Assembly (NCBI RefSeq): GCF_036373705.1
Contig: NC_089852.1
Span: forward strand, 34,860,707-34,924,706
DNA length: 64,000 nt
Origin: Amia ocellicauda
Taxonomy: Eukaryota; Chordata; Actinopteri; Amiiformes; Amiidae
Reading direction: 5' to 3'
Position numbers and translations under genes: made by a program. Positions 9,755 to 20,900 of the stretch are shown in pieces; within the stretch, counting starts at the first letter, position 1, and every line of letters begins with the position of its first letter. Below the pieces are notes generated by a model, which was not told where the DNA came from, made no database searches, and worked only from the letters and a program-made list of their open reading frames with translations.

Positions 9755-12648
9755 AGGTTGGCTGTGAACGATTTTATTTGCATCTCTACGTATGACGAGT
9801 GTGGGGTATCTGAATAGAAAGCCAATCGTATTAATACTACTATAATAACAACTAAACCGATAGGCTATAGTATGTATAATTTACTATTATTGCGTAAGAT
9901 ATTTTAATTAACCTTATATAATGCGTTAGGAACCTGTTTTATGTTGACAAAGCTATCGGGAACCTCAGTGAGGATGTGGCGTCAGACTGCAGCCCTGGAG
10001 GCCGCCGCGTCCGCTGCTTAATTGGGCTAATTAAACAATTAACTGGATGAATTTAACACTGCTCTTCAGACTCTGAAATGTTCTGTGGGTTCAGTTTTTA
10101 GTAATCGACAAAATGTAAGGTTTCCACTACAATAATGCAGTATTCAAGATTTAGATAAGCCTACCCCAGTAAATAATGACTAAGTAATTTGGATCTCCTG
10201 TTGTAACCAAAGCCAGCAAACACTGCGGCCCCCCAGGACTGGAGTCACTATAAAAGCGTTTTGGGAAATAAATAGTTTTAAGTTATTTTTATATATATTT
10301 ATTTATTTTTTGCTCATAATGGTGGCACAAATTGTAGTAATATTTATTTGTTTTAGGAACTGGCTAAATTCGAAGAAATGGAAGATCAAGTGAGATTGAC
10401 AGAGAAAGGTAAGATGTCATACAATCGGAGAGGCACCCTGCGTTTAAAACCCACTAGTGCCCCTAACCCTGCTCCCTGTCCTGTGTTGCAGAGCTGCTGG
10501 AGGATGGCTTCGGGGATCACCCTTTCTACCACTGCGTGGTGGCAGAAGTGCCCAAGGACAAGCAGTCCGCCGAGGGTACGGTTTAAACATTACACGCACA
10601 TAAATACTGAAGACTGAACGTTGTTTTGGTTTTGGTTTTAATTCGTGATTGGTTTTACTGTAAGGGGAACAATGGTTTGAAACCAGGAAACCGTGGCGCA
10701 AGGGGACCTTTAAAGCCACAGGTTTACTGCTCTGACTGAGGAAGTGAAAATGGTGTTCAGATGTGCTGCACCTAATACATCTTCTGTGAATATTGTTCTA
10801 GTTGGCTGATGCCTTTTCCACAGGCACCCTGTACTCCATAATTAACTGTACAATTTATGGAGAGAACTGGGAAATGTATGAGGGTTTTGGCTGTAGTAGA
10901 CCGTCTTGTGCCATTGTTTCTCTGGGTGCCATTTCAGCTGGCTAAGAGACAGTTTGGCTGAGTGTAAAACATGCTAACAAATGTAAAGAAATATAAAGTG
11001 TTGTCTTTGATCCTATGGTGAAATTTATTTTTTTTCTGCTGTAAATTCCGCTTCATAACCCTATTGAAATGTATTCTCTCTAATTTATCCCCAATCTTCA
11101 GGTTACAGTCTCTAGCTTCGCCGTGTACACAGCCCTTAGCATGTACATGGGTGGGCGGGGAGGTAACTGAAAGATGTTACACAGTAACATACATGATCAT
11201 GACACCACAGGTAAGGCCCACAGGACATAAGCTGCACTCCGTGGACCGCGCGCACAGCTCTGAACCCTAAGACAGTGTCTGATCATGTACAGAATCCCTC
11301 GTATGGATGGCCTTCTGCTACCCTCCTCCCCCCACTAATACACACACACTTTGCAGCACATATGTATGCTGCTTTATAGTCCTGTGAATTCTGTGAACCA
11401 TGACCTGAGTTTCACACTGCCACCCTTGACTGTTACTGCTCTCGGGGCCTGATTTTTCCAAAGTCTGTAAATGATTTACCCAGCAAAACCAGCCATTTGA
11501 ATTCAGATTGTTACATCTTGCAGTTTCTCAAATTAAGATTATTGGGGTGTGTTATGCTACAACAACTCTGATAACATTATGTAATGCCCCTATCATTTAG
11601 TAATTCCTTTACTAGCTCTGGAAAGTCTTTCCCTCTCTTCAACGGGAAGAGCCAACGAGTGGTTTTATGGCCAGGTGTGTCAGACGGTTAATGATGTTGT
11701 CTAAGGAACATTTATGATGTTCAACGTTCAGCAGCAGAGAGATTGTGAAATGCCAAGCAGGCAATGTCCGTGCACAAAGTTTCTACTTTCAAGAATCGGG
11801 CCTTTGCATTATATCCTTTGTGCTGGATGTACAAAAAGAGTGGAGTCAGTGACACGTGGAACTATGGACACCTGCTTAATGCATCCTTATAGACAGACTT
11901 AATACAGGCGCTTAGTACAGTGGTGGAGGAGGAAAAGTTTCCTCATCTCTGATGCCAGTGACCATCAAATCACTGGTGGTGCTCACAAGCATAAAATGCT
12001 AGAATTCTCATAAAATAAGTAATACTTTCATTTAATTGAATCTAATCCCTCTATCGATAGGTTACACCGTCGTAGGATTTGCCATGTACTACTTCACCTA
12101 TGACCCCTGGATTGGAAAACTGCTGTACCTGGAAGACTTCTACGTAATGAAGGAATTCAGAGGTATGATTGAGTGCAGACATACATTTAAAAAGTGTATT
12201 CTATCAGGCGCATTTCCTTTTTTTTTCTTCCCCCAGCCAAATGTAACAATTAATATAAAATTCCTGTTTTGCGTTTCAGGATACGGAATCGGGTCCGAAA
12301 TCTTGAAGAACCTGAGTCATGTAAGTGTTTCTGTACTAGTAAAGGTCCTCAAAGGGTGCTTTTCTTAAGTTCGGAGTTGTGATCCCTTTCTACCATCCAA
12401 GTCAGTAAATGGTGCATTTCCTGTGCTTGTTCCCCCTGGTGACATGAACCCCCCCCCCCCCCCTCCTGTTTCCCTCTCAGACGGCCGTGAAGACGCGGTG
12501 TAGCGGTATGCACTTCATCGTGGCCGAGTGGAACAAGCCGTCCATCGAGTTCTACAAGCGGCGCGGCGCCTCCGACCTCTCTCTGGAGGAGGGCTGGCGG
12601 CTCTTCGAGATCGACAAGGAGTACCTGCTCAAGATGTCCGCCAAGTAG
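9691..12648 (+). CDS. sat1: Spermidine/spermine N1-acetyltransferase, tandem copy 2
   Basis: Second tandem copy of the same polyamine acetyltransferase. Six coding exons of the same lengths and phases as copy 1 except the last: 9691-9756, 10357-10408, 10492-10575, 12061-12162, 12280-12320, 12481-12648. They give 170 residues. RGYGIG (101-106) and FYKRRGAS with Tyr140 are intact, so it should be active. Differences from copy 1: Arg in place of the usual Ile in QVRLTEK, Glu158 in RLFEIDKEY where Lys is normal, and a C-terminus of MSAK with no acidic pair. Exon 1 and the leader are identical to copy 1 even at silent positions, while later exons have diverged at many silent sites. The conserved poison exon is present at 11102-11210. 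Confidence 0.95.
11102..11210 (+). other. sat1 copy 2 poison exon (NMD switch)
   Basis: A 109-nt cassette with the same acceptor context and a GTAAGG donor as in copy 1, and only a handful of differences over its length. Inclusion after exon 3 gives Gly-Tyr-Ser-Leu-stop. Retention in both duplicates argues that both are controlled by polyamine-sensitive unproductive splicing, as in mammalian SAT1. Confidence 0.85.
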
Positions 12649-12811
12649 AGTGCCTGACGGGAGCAGTCTGACACACCTGTGGCTTTCGGTTTTTTTTTTT
12701 TTTTTTTTTTTTGTTTATTAAAATGTAATTTAACTTTCATAATTAAGAAGTTGTGATAGTACTGTATGCCTGCTTTAAAAAAACAACTGATTTGATGTAT
12801 ACTAATACAAA

Positions 12812-12817
12812 AATAAA
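12812..12817 (+). terminator. Polyadenylation signal of sat1 copy 2
   Basis: AATAAA lies 164 bp past the stop codon, after a T-rich tract. Its spacing suits the short 3'UTR usual for SAT1. Confidence 0.6.
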
Positions 12818-12829
12818 AGCTATTACAAT

Positions 12830-13787
12830 TAATGCTGTTGGGACCTTTGACTCATGTTACCTAGCCCAGGGTTTAATATAACGTGATGAAACGGTTATTG
12901 AACCAATCCTGTATTTGGTAGACCTCCAGCGTGGATTTTTTCTTTTGCAGGGTTTTAGAAAATTGTTAGAAAGGCCTGAGAGAGTGAACCCTCTGCTCTA
13001 GGCTCCCAGGTCAGGGCTCTTAATCATACTGATACACACATGTAGGAATTGAGCTGGTGGGTTTGATTAAATCGCAAAGAATGACATATCCTTGCTCCTA
13101 TGGTCATGTCAACATCGTGTGAGGAACTGAGTCATGCCAGGAATGTGCCGGGCGAGAACCAAGCGTTTCTGGTTCGTTCTGGCCGTGAGCATCAGAGCAC
13201 AGCGGGGCATTGCTCACTCGCAGGTTCTCGGGTTCCTGTTTGAACAGAAATTCAGCGGCAGTCTCGTGACTCTCAAGGAACTAGTTCATTCTGGGATTAC
13301 AGACTCGGTTCATGAATACCACTTCCTTCCTCACATTCTGGCAATGAGAAGTGCTGTGACGGATTTCCCGTGTCATTGTTACAGTTGGCTTTTATAGAGG
13401 GGGGAGGGTGGCAGATCAGACACAACCGAGTCATTCTGACCTTATTACTGATTACTGTACTTGTCATTTACCATGCAACATGATGTGCAGTACCTTTAGA
13501 GTAGTTTAGGAAGATTTATTTTTCTCCTGTTTGTTATCAGATTTGCTTGCCTGCTTTTCTTTAAATATCTTCTTCCTTTTTGCTATACAAAGAATCTGTT
13601 CCTTTTTTCCTCATGATTTCCAAAACTGCAGATAGCCGAGAGCAAGCGATCAGTCCTGTGTCACAGAAACGCACAAAGTGGTTTGTGTACACAGACAGAA
13701 AAGGTTAATGCACTCAGTTGTCTAGAGCAGGGTTTTGCAAACATTTTTCACTCAGCCATTAACAAAACGCATCAGCATACATATATA
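12830..13787. other. Intergenic sequence, no gene recognised
   Basis: An open frame of 87 codons at 13134-13397 has no family resemblance, no splice context and no matching partner. Nothing else can be supported. Confidence 0.4.
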
Positions 13788-14019
13788 CAGCTCTGGGAAA
13801 ACTTAAGAGACCACTGCAAATTTTTCTTAAATCAGCATCTCTACATGTATGGTAGCCACTGCATTCCATTTATATCTTTATTTGGAATTTGGGAGAAATG
13901 TTGTCGGTAGTTTATAGAATAAAACAAAAATGTTCATTTTACCCAAACGCATACCTATAAATAGTAAAACGACAGAAACTTATCATTATGCAGTGGTATC
14001 TTAATTTTTCCCAGAGCTG
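13788..14019. mobile_element. Non-autonomous Tc1-like MITE
   Basis: A 232-bp element between TA dinucleotides (13786-13787 and 14020-14021). The ends are inverted repeats: CAGCTCTGGGAAAACTTAAG on the left and CTTAATTTTTCCCAGAGCTG on the right, with matching GAGACCACTGCA / TGCAGTGGTATC further in. The termini are those of a common fish Tc1-like family. There is no transposase, so this is an internally deleted derivative. Confidence 0.85.
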
Positions 14020-14021
14020 TA

Positions 14022-16341
14022 GTTCTTTAAAATATGTATTTGAATCTAAAAAGTCTACTTCAAATGCTCCTTTTAAAGTTGGGATTTTAAGTCATAACAC
14101 TTAAGAAGACAATTTACAATGTCATTTGCACATCGTTCTTTTAAATCTTTATTCTGTTTGTGTTGTGTATTTATTAATATTACCTTTACTTTGTATTTGT
14201 GTAGTAACTAGTTCTACTGTTTGATTGAACAATGAAACAGAAGAGTCCTCCTACTTTTTCAAAATAGCGGAACAAAGCCCCACCCCCTGCACATCCCGCC
14301 CCCCACAGTATCACCGCGGTGAATTGTTCCAACGGTATATCGATAAAAATCTTTCACAGGCGCAGCCCTAAAAGTGCATCTAATCTGGTTACTATGGCAT
14401 ATTACAAGAGTAAAATCCTCTTGTGATACTGCATGTTAAAGAATGTATTTGTTCTGGTTTGTTTTGGATGCAAAGAAAACATTTACAAGTGAGATCTGGC
14501 CACAATTTATCGTTCAGTTTGCTCAATAACCTGCTGACAATCCCGATTATTTTCCAATTGAATTATGTGCTCTACAGTTAAGAAAGTTGCCGTTTAAAGA
14601 TGGTTGATTCTGCAATAACAGGCAGATGCAACTCAATTTGTAATTTAAGGGGGCGGGTATATAACAGGCATAAGGTTTATCCAGTCTTCCCCCAAAGGAG
14701 CTTCTGGAGAACTGGTCAACCTACTGTACCAGTTTCAAAACCACTTGCTTTGTCAGTGTGCTCTGATAAGTAAAAGCACAAAGGATGATAATGTGACACT
14801 TGGTGCAAGATATGTTGTTTGATTTCAGATCGGTGGCATTAATGTGAGTGTGTATATTTGGTGCTATAAGTCAGAGGAATCACCCTGTTTTCTAGGCGGA
14901 TGGTGTGCAGATGGAATAAAGTGCTTACTGACCATCTGGTGAACTGGCAGAAGACCTGTCCAGCAATAATCCCCTCTCCCTGTCCTACACTCACTCAGAC
15001 TCTTGCGCCTACAGTGCAGCTGCTGCCTGTGCGTCATGCTGTTCCTGATCTTCTTAAAAATCACTCGCTTTGGTGAAAGGCAGGAAAAAGGAACGATAAG
15101 CAGAGCTGAGAACATAATACAATATTCCTTCTGTTCAAACGAGCTGCACCACATCCTTTTGAAAACACCATTCAGTTATATTTAGAAATCGTGCCCTCAA
15201 CTTCAAGAGTGTGCATTCAAGAGAGGGCATTTTATCCTTTATGTAGCCATGTTCAGAAGACAGTTCTATATCACTACATTTTACTACAGATATCTGATAG
15301 AAATGCCCTTATGGCTAAGATGCCTCTAGGTCTGAATACAGGGGTTACTCTAGCAACTATGACAGACAGTAGGCTGGTGGGCACAACCCCCTGCCCAGAA
15401 TCCAACACCTTGACAGTGATTGTGAAGGACAACTTATAAGACATTTACCTGATGCCTTTATCCAAGGCCACTCTAGGCCACAGCTGGACTATTTTAGGAG
15501 CAGAGAGAGTTAAGTTCACGTGGAGTGACCTAGACGTCAGAATGTAAAACTTCCCAGGAACAATGCATCCAGGAAAATAATTACCTTGGCAGAGAGCTGT
15601 TTAATACTTTACATAAATACAGTAGTTACAAGAAGAGGTGGGGGGGAAGGCAGAATCCAATCAGTAGCATTCCAAGTTAAAAATGGTAAGTGAGAACCAT
15701 CTGCATACTCTGGGATGGGCTAGTGCAAGACGGAGATCCTGAGAGAGAGAGCGCAGCGATGCCAGGTGTGTGTGGTGGGGGGGGACTCAGTGTACCTGGT
15801 GCCCCAGCAGTCCCAAGTGCCTGCACTGCTGCCCTGTCAGTCCTCACTGGGCCTGTGGAAAGAGCACAGAGCCCTTGTCACCTTGGGGGGAGGCGGTACA
15901 TCTGTGTTAAACAGCTATGGACAGAAAGTTTTATTTTTGGCAGAAATCGAGCATGTGTGTGTAAGACCGTTAGCACATGCTCGATTCCTGCCAAGAAGAA
16001 AACACATTTCTGTACCGTGATAAGAGAGGAGGGGTGGGAAGAAAAATTATACGCCTGCAAAAATGGCAGCTGTTTCAATAATGTAGGCTGGGAGGGGGGA
16101 TAGGAAGCACAGATAGAGTATATTATTCAAACAGATACTTAAAGCATTTATTGGTGTCATCTATCCTGTTCACCGATCTGCTGAGCTGGGGACGTCAGAG
16201 TGAGCGCTATACACAACACATGGCAGCTGTTCCCAAAATGGGTGTGTTGGTGGCTGAAGACTGGAAGTAAAAGGCTTGGTCCTGCTATTGCTCAGAGTGG
16301 GACCCGGCCCTGGGGATCAGGCAGTAGCCCTCGGTGAAGTA
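14022..16341. other. Repeat-bearing intergenic sequence downstream of apoo
   Basis: No coding exon recognised. It holds the 93-nt foldback at 15921-16013. TTTATT at 16146-16151, read on the minus strand as AATAAA, may be the true polyadenylation signal of apoo if its 3'UTR crosses the transposon. Confidence 0.4.
15921..16013. repeat. 93-nt foldback, possible miRNA-like hairpin or tiny MITE
   Basis: The arms 15939-15957 and 15974-15992 are inverted copies with one mismatch. Pairing continues outward with few interruptions to ACAGAAA at 15921 and TTTCTGT at 16013. The result is a stem of about 38 bp and a loop of 16 nt. The size suits a microRNA precursor, but near-perfect pairing also suits a palindromic transposon remnant. 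Confidence 0.5.
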
Positions 16342-16668
16342 CAGTGATCCCCTGCTGATTTTGTACGTTTGCCCACTGACAAAGAAATGATCAGTCTATA
16401 ATTTTAATGGTAGGTGTATTTTAACAGTGAGAGACAGAATAACAACAAAAAAATCCAGAAAAACGCATTTCAAAAAAGTTATAAATTGATTTGCATGTTA
16501 ATGAGGGAAATAAGTATTTGACCCCTTCGACTTAGTACTTGGTGGCAAAACCCTTGTTGGCAATCACAGAGGTCAGACGTTTCTTGTAGTTGGCCACCAG
16601 GTTTGCACACATCTCAGGAGGGATTTTGTCCACTCCTCTTTGCAGATCCTCTCCAAGTCATTATGGTT

Positions 16669-17540
16669 TCAAGGCTGACGTTTGGGAACTCGAACCTTCA
16701 GCTCCCTCCACAGATTGTCTATGGGATTAAGGTCTGGAGACTGGCTAGGCCACTCCAGGACCTTAATGTGCTTCTTCTTGAGCCACTCCTTTGTTGCCTT
16801 GGCTGTGTGTTTTGGCTCATTGTCATGCTGGAATACCCATCCACGACCCACTTTCAATGCCCTGGCTGAGGGAAGGAGGTTCCTACCCAAGATTTGACGG
16901 TACATGGCCCCGTCCATCGTCCCTTTGATGCGGTGCAGTTGTCCTGTCCCCTTAGCAGAAAAACACCCCAAAAGCATAATGTTTCCACCTCCATGTTTGA
17001 CGGTGGGGATGGTGTTCTTGGGGTCATTCCTCCTCCTCCAAACACGGCGAGTTGAGTTGATGCCAAAGAGCTCGATTTTGGTCTCATATGACCACAACAC
17101 TTTCACCTAGTTCTCCTCTGAATCATTCAGATGTTGGCAAACTTCAGACGGGCCTGTACATATGCTTTCTTGAGCAGGGGGACCTTGTGGGCACTGCAGG
17201 ATTTCAGTCCTTCACGGCGTAGTGTGTTACCAATTGTTTTCTTGGTGACTATGGTCCCAGCTGCCTTGAGATCATTAACAAGATCCTCCCGTGTAGTTCT
17301 GGGCTGATTCCTCACCGTTCTCATGATCATTAAAACTCCACGAGGTGAGATCTTGCATGGAGCCCCAGACCGAGGGAGACTGACAGTTATTTTGTGTTTC
17401 TTCCATTCACGAATAATCGCACCAACTGTTGTCACCTTCTCACCAAGCTGCTTGGCGATGGTCTTGTAGCCAATTCCAGCCTTGTTTAGGTCTACAATCT
17501 TGTCCCTGACATCCTTGGACAGCTCTTTGGTCTTGGCCAT
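16669..17540 (-). pseudogene. Broken Tc1-like transposase, copy 1
   Basis: DNA-cutting enzyme of the transposon. The N-terminal half (from [16 protein letters not shown] at 17540) carries the helix-turn-helix DNA-binding region. The C-terminal half (17106-16669) carries the catalytic core, with [10 protein letters not shown] and [11 protein letters not shown]. The halves are separated by a one-base frameshift and a stop near 17107-17130. The first catalytic Asp appears as Tyr (WSYETK), and the usual Glu of NPIENLW is Asp. It cannot encode an active enzyme. The other copy shares all these lesions. Confidence 0.9.
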
Positions 17541-17582
17541 GGTGGAGAGTTTGGAATCTGATTGATTGATTGCTTCTGTGGA

Positions 17583-17679
17583 CAGGTGTCTTTTATACAG
17601 GTAACGAGCTGAGATTAGGAGCACCCCCTTTAAGAGAGTGCTCCTAATCTCAGCTCGTTACCTGTATAAAAGACACCTG
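17583..17679. repeat. Perfect 42-bp inverted repeat inside transposon copy 1
   Basis: Arms 17583-17624 and 17638-17679 are exact reverse complements around a 13-nt loop. The structure lies between the transposase start and the right terminal repeat. In the second copy the same region has been deleted, from the outer edge of the left arm into the right terminal repeat. Confidence 0.85.
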
Positions 17680-17938
17680 GGAGCCAGAAATCTTGCTGAT
17701 TGATAGGGGATCAAATACTTATTTCACTCATTAACATGCAAATCAATTTATAACTTTTTTGAAATGCGTTTTTCTGGATTTTTTTGTTGTTATTCTGTCT
17801 CTCACTGTTAAAATACACCTACCATTAAAATTATAGACTGATCATTTCTTTGTCAGTGGGCAAACATACAAAATCAGCAGGGGATCAAATACTTTTTTCC
17901 CTCACTGTAGATACACTGCTGTACTGTACCTGGCCTGC

Positions 17939-20900
17939 TCAGCTTTTCCCTTCTCCGGAGCTCTGGCTCTCATCAGACTTCCCCAAAGCCTCGGCAGACT
18001 GTAAATAAAATCGAAATCTGTCTGTGATGATAATGGAATACACAGTTTTTTTTACATAGACGAATGAACCTAGGAAATTTAATTTTAATGTCTTGTTTTT
18101 AAGACTTTTCTTTACCTAATCACTTTTGCATCTCCACTATTGCTTATAAATGCCCTAAACATTTTACCGTTTGCACTGTTCTTCTATATTACATACATTA
18201 AAAAACTGAATAAAGGAACATTAACACGATGATGAAGTTAAATAAATACAAATTCCTATGTGAGGGGCAGCAGAGCCTGTAACTGGGTGTCTATGTACCT
18301 TCACACTGGGCTGCTTCCCAGCGCTCTTGTCCTTCCAGAGAGACTCCACAGCCAAGTAGCCCCACAGACTCCAGTCGTACAGAGTGTCACCTGTCACCTG
18401 AGCACAATAGGCGCAGTTAATAAGGAGGAGGCCGGAGGAGCATCACAGATAAACAGGTTCAATGGCCTCCCAGTTCAAAAAGTGCATGGTCAGGCAGGTT
18501 TGTTCTTGGAATTTCTTTCTTTCTTCCAGTCAGAGATGTGAAATGATGATGAGGGAGGGAAAAAATAACAACAACAAAAAACCAAAACAACAACAATGGC
18601 CCAAATTCCCATTGGATTATGTATGTATATATATATAAATCTAGATTAAGAGAGAGATTATTACTTGCTTTTACTTACTTATAATGTTTGCTTGTTATTG
18701 CGTATTCTCTAGGTTGGAATGCAGAAACCGAATGTGAGGAATTTATGTACTAAAGGTATAAAGGCTCAGCAGAGAGCTCATTAGAGATGAGAGACTGGGG
18801 ATAGACGCAGGTCCTCAGGTAGCATCATCGGGTCTGTACTTTTAAGCTTGCACTTGTCTTGCACTTTTGCACAACCAACTCAATAGCTGCCTTTCCTTTT
18901 ACATTGACTGCTGGGAAATCCTTACAGTATCATTATGGTGAGGTAAATATTGAAGGTCTATCCTGGTTAGAAAAGCTGAAATCAACTGTTTAGCTGAACT
19001 TTGCCATGCCTGAAAAGAGTAATTACAGGGTTGCAGGGGTTAATATCCACCCAAAAAATATCTAAAGGAGGAAGAGAGAGGCACAAGTCTTTCTGATTCA
19101 TTGTAGCAGGACATGGCCTCTGGGGTCAAGCTGTGCGCCCCAGGAGGACTTCCAGTGGTATCTGTCCTCCTTTGCTGAAACCCAACAGGATGCTGGCATG
19201 TCAGAGAACGCCTGCCCTGCCGTCTAGAATGCCTACCCTGCCGCGATTCCGTCCAGCACACACTTTCCTGACGTTAATGTGTTTTTGAGATATTTAAAAA
19301 CATTACAGATACCAAAAAAATAGCAAATTAAAAATAAATCCTGCTGTGCAGCCTAGCAGCAGGGTCCCCAGCAGTGACAGCAGGAGCGCTGAACACAAAC
19401 GACCTTCTGTCACGCAGTTAGGATCGGACCGGACGTGGTTAGGAAATCTCTCTCTGCCTTTTCCACTCTGCTGCACCACCTGGGGACAAAGACATTTTTC
19501 CACTCGCCTCTTCAATCGGTGCAAAAACTCTTCAGCCTTGCAGAACCTGTTAGTTAATAACAAAACACTCCACTGAGCATAACGGTTTCTCACTGAGTCT
19601 TACATGCTTATATACAACAAAAGCGTTTGGCAAAGGAACCGGCTGCCTTGCATTACTTTAAACAGGTCATCCTCTTCTCTCAAAACCACCATGCATCTCT
19701 ACCATCCATAATCGAGGCTAGCCCTTTAATTGCAAAGTTGTTTTTCCTGTATTTGCATTGCAGACGGCAGAAAGATAAGATCAAATACAGACACTGCATT
19801 TTTTTATAGAATTCCTTTCTTAACTGCCACCGACAAATATCTCTCAGGAAGGGAGGAAGGAAGGATACTTATTTTTAAATAAATTATCCCAATGTTAGAT
19901 TTCCAAAGACTATGAAAACACCCAAGTCAGACATCCTATTGAAATGCACCCTCCCTTCCCTTTGGGGTGACCATCTGCTCAGTGTTTTCCACAGAGCACA
20001 GATACCAACACCTGCGGACAACCACCCTGTCTGCAGCCCTCAGTCACGCTGCGCACAGGAGTGAAAGGAAGACTGGCTGATCATTCGTGTTAGAAAACCT
20101 GGTTGAAAGCAGCCCACTCAGACGGATTCTAACTTTTACATGATTTATTTCAAGAAACCCCTGTTGGACTCCAATTACAATCAGCAGGCCTCCCAAATTG
20201 GCCCAACGAAGCCAAAACTCAATGTATAGTGTCTATTCAAAGGTAATCTAAACTAGGAAACCAGTTGAAACATGCAGCATCTAGTGTAGGCTTGCATATG
20301 GAGACCTGCTTATATAGCCTTAATTGCACTGAAGTGCTATGTAATGTCTGTTTGTTTTGTTAACGATAGTGGTTTAGTGGGAGTACAGTTGATTAAGTAA
20401 TGTAAACCTGGGCATTGTAAACCTTCATTAACACAATCATAGAAACATATGAAATGGCATGTGTACGGAGGATGGCCTCCTACCTTTGCGACTGTAACAG
20501 CTTGTTGAGGATAGTATAGGGAAGCCCCAAGTGCCATTAAGCCAGTCGGATAGACCAGCTTCTTGATCTTGGAACCTGTGAGAAGAATGTTGACATGTTT
20601 GTCATTACTGAGACTTGGTCTGAAAAAAAAAACAAAGATTATACTGAACTGAAAACAATCTAATCTTATATAATGTCAATGTCAATACTATATAACAAGC
20701 AACCCAGACTCCATAATATACAATAAGCAAACTGCATCAGCACAAAGCTTATCACCAGTTTTATGACACTCGAGTCTTGGAGAACAGTAAATTACGCCCT
20801 CAGAGGGACAGGGAAGGCTTATCACACACAGGGCAATGCCTGTGTGCCAGCAGGCCTTACCTCTTGCCAGAAAGAGTCCTAGAATTCCGGCAAAGCCAAT

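Larger units (their letters stand above)
16342..17907 (-). mobile_element. Tc1/mariner-like transposon, copy 1, in the apoo 3' region
   Basis: A 1566-bp element with TA on both sides and terminal inverted repeats of about 200 bp. The right end reads CTCACTG next to TA. The left end has lost about 17 bp just inside the terminus (between two TGA repeats). The transposase runs on the minus strand and is broken (separate entry). It ends only 31 bp before the apoo stop codon and is nearly identical to the copy at 36910-38195. Confidence 0.92.
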
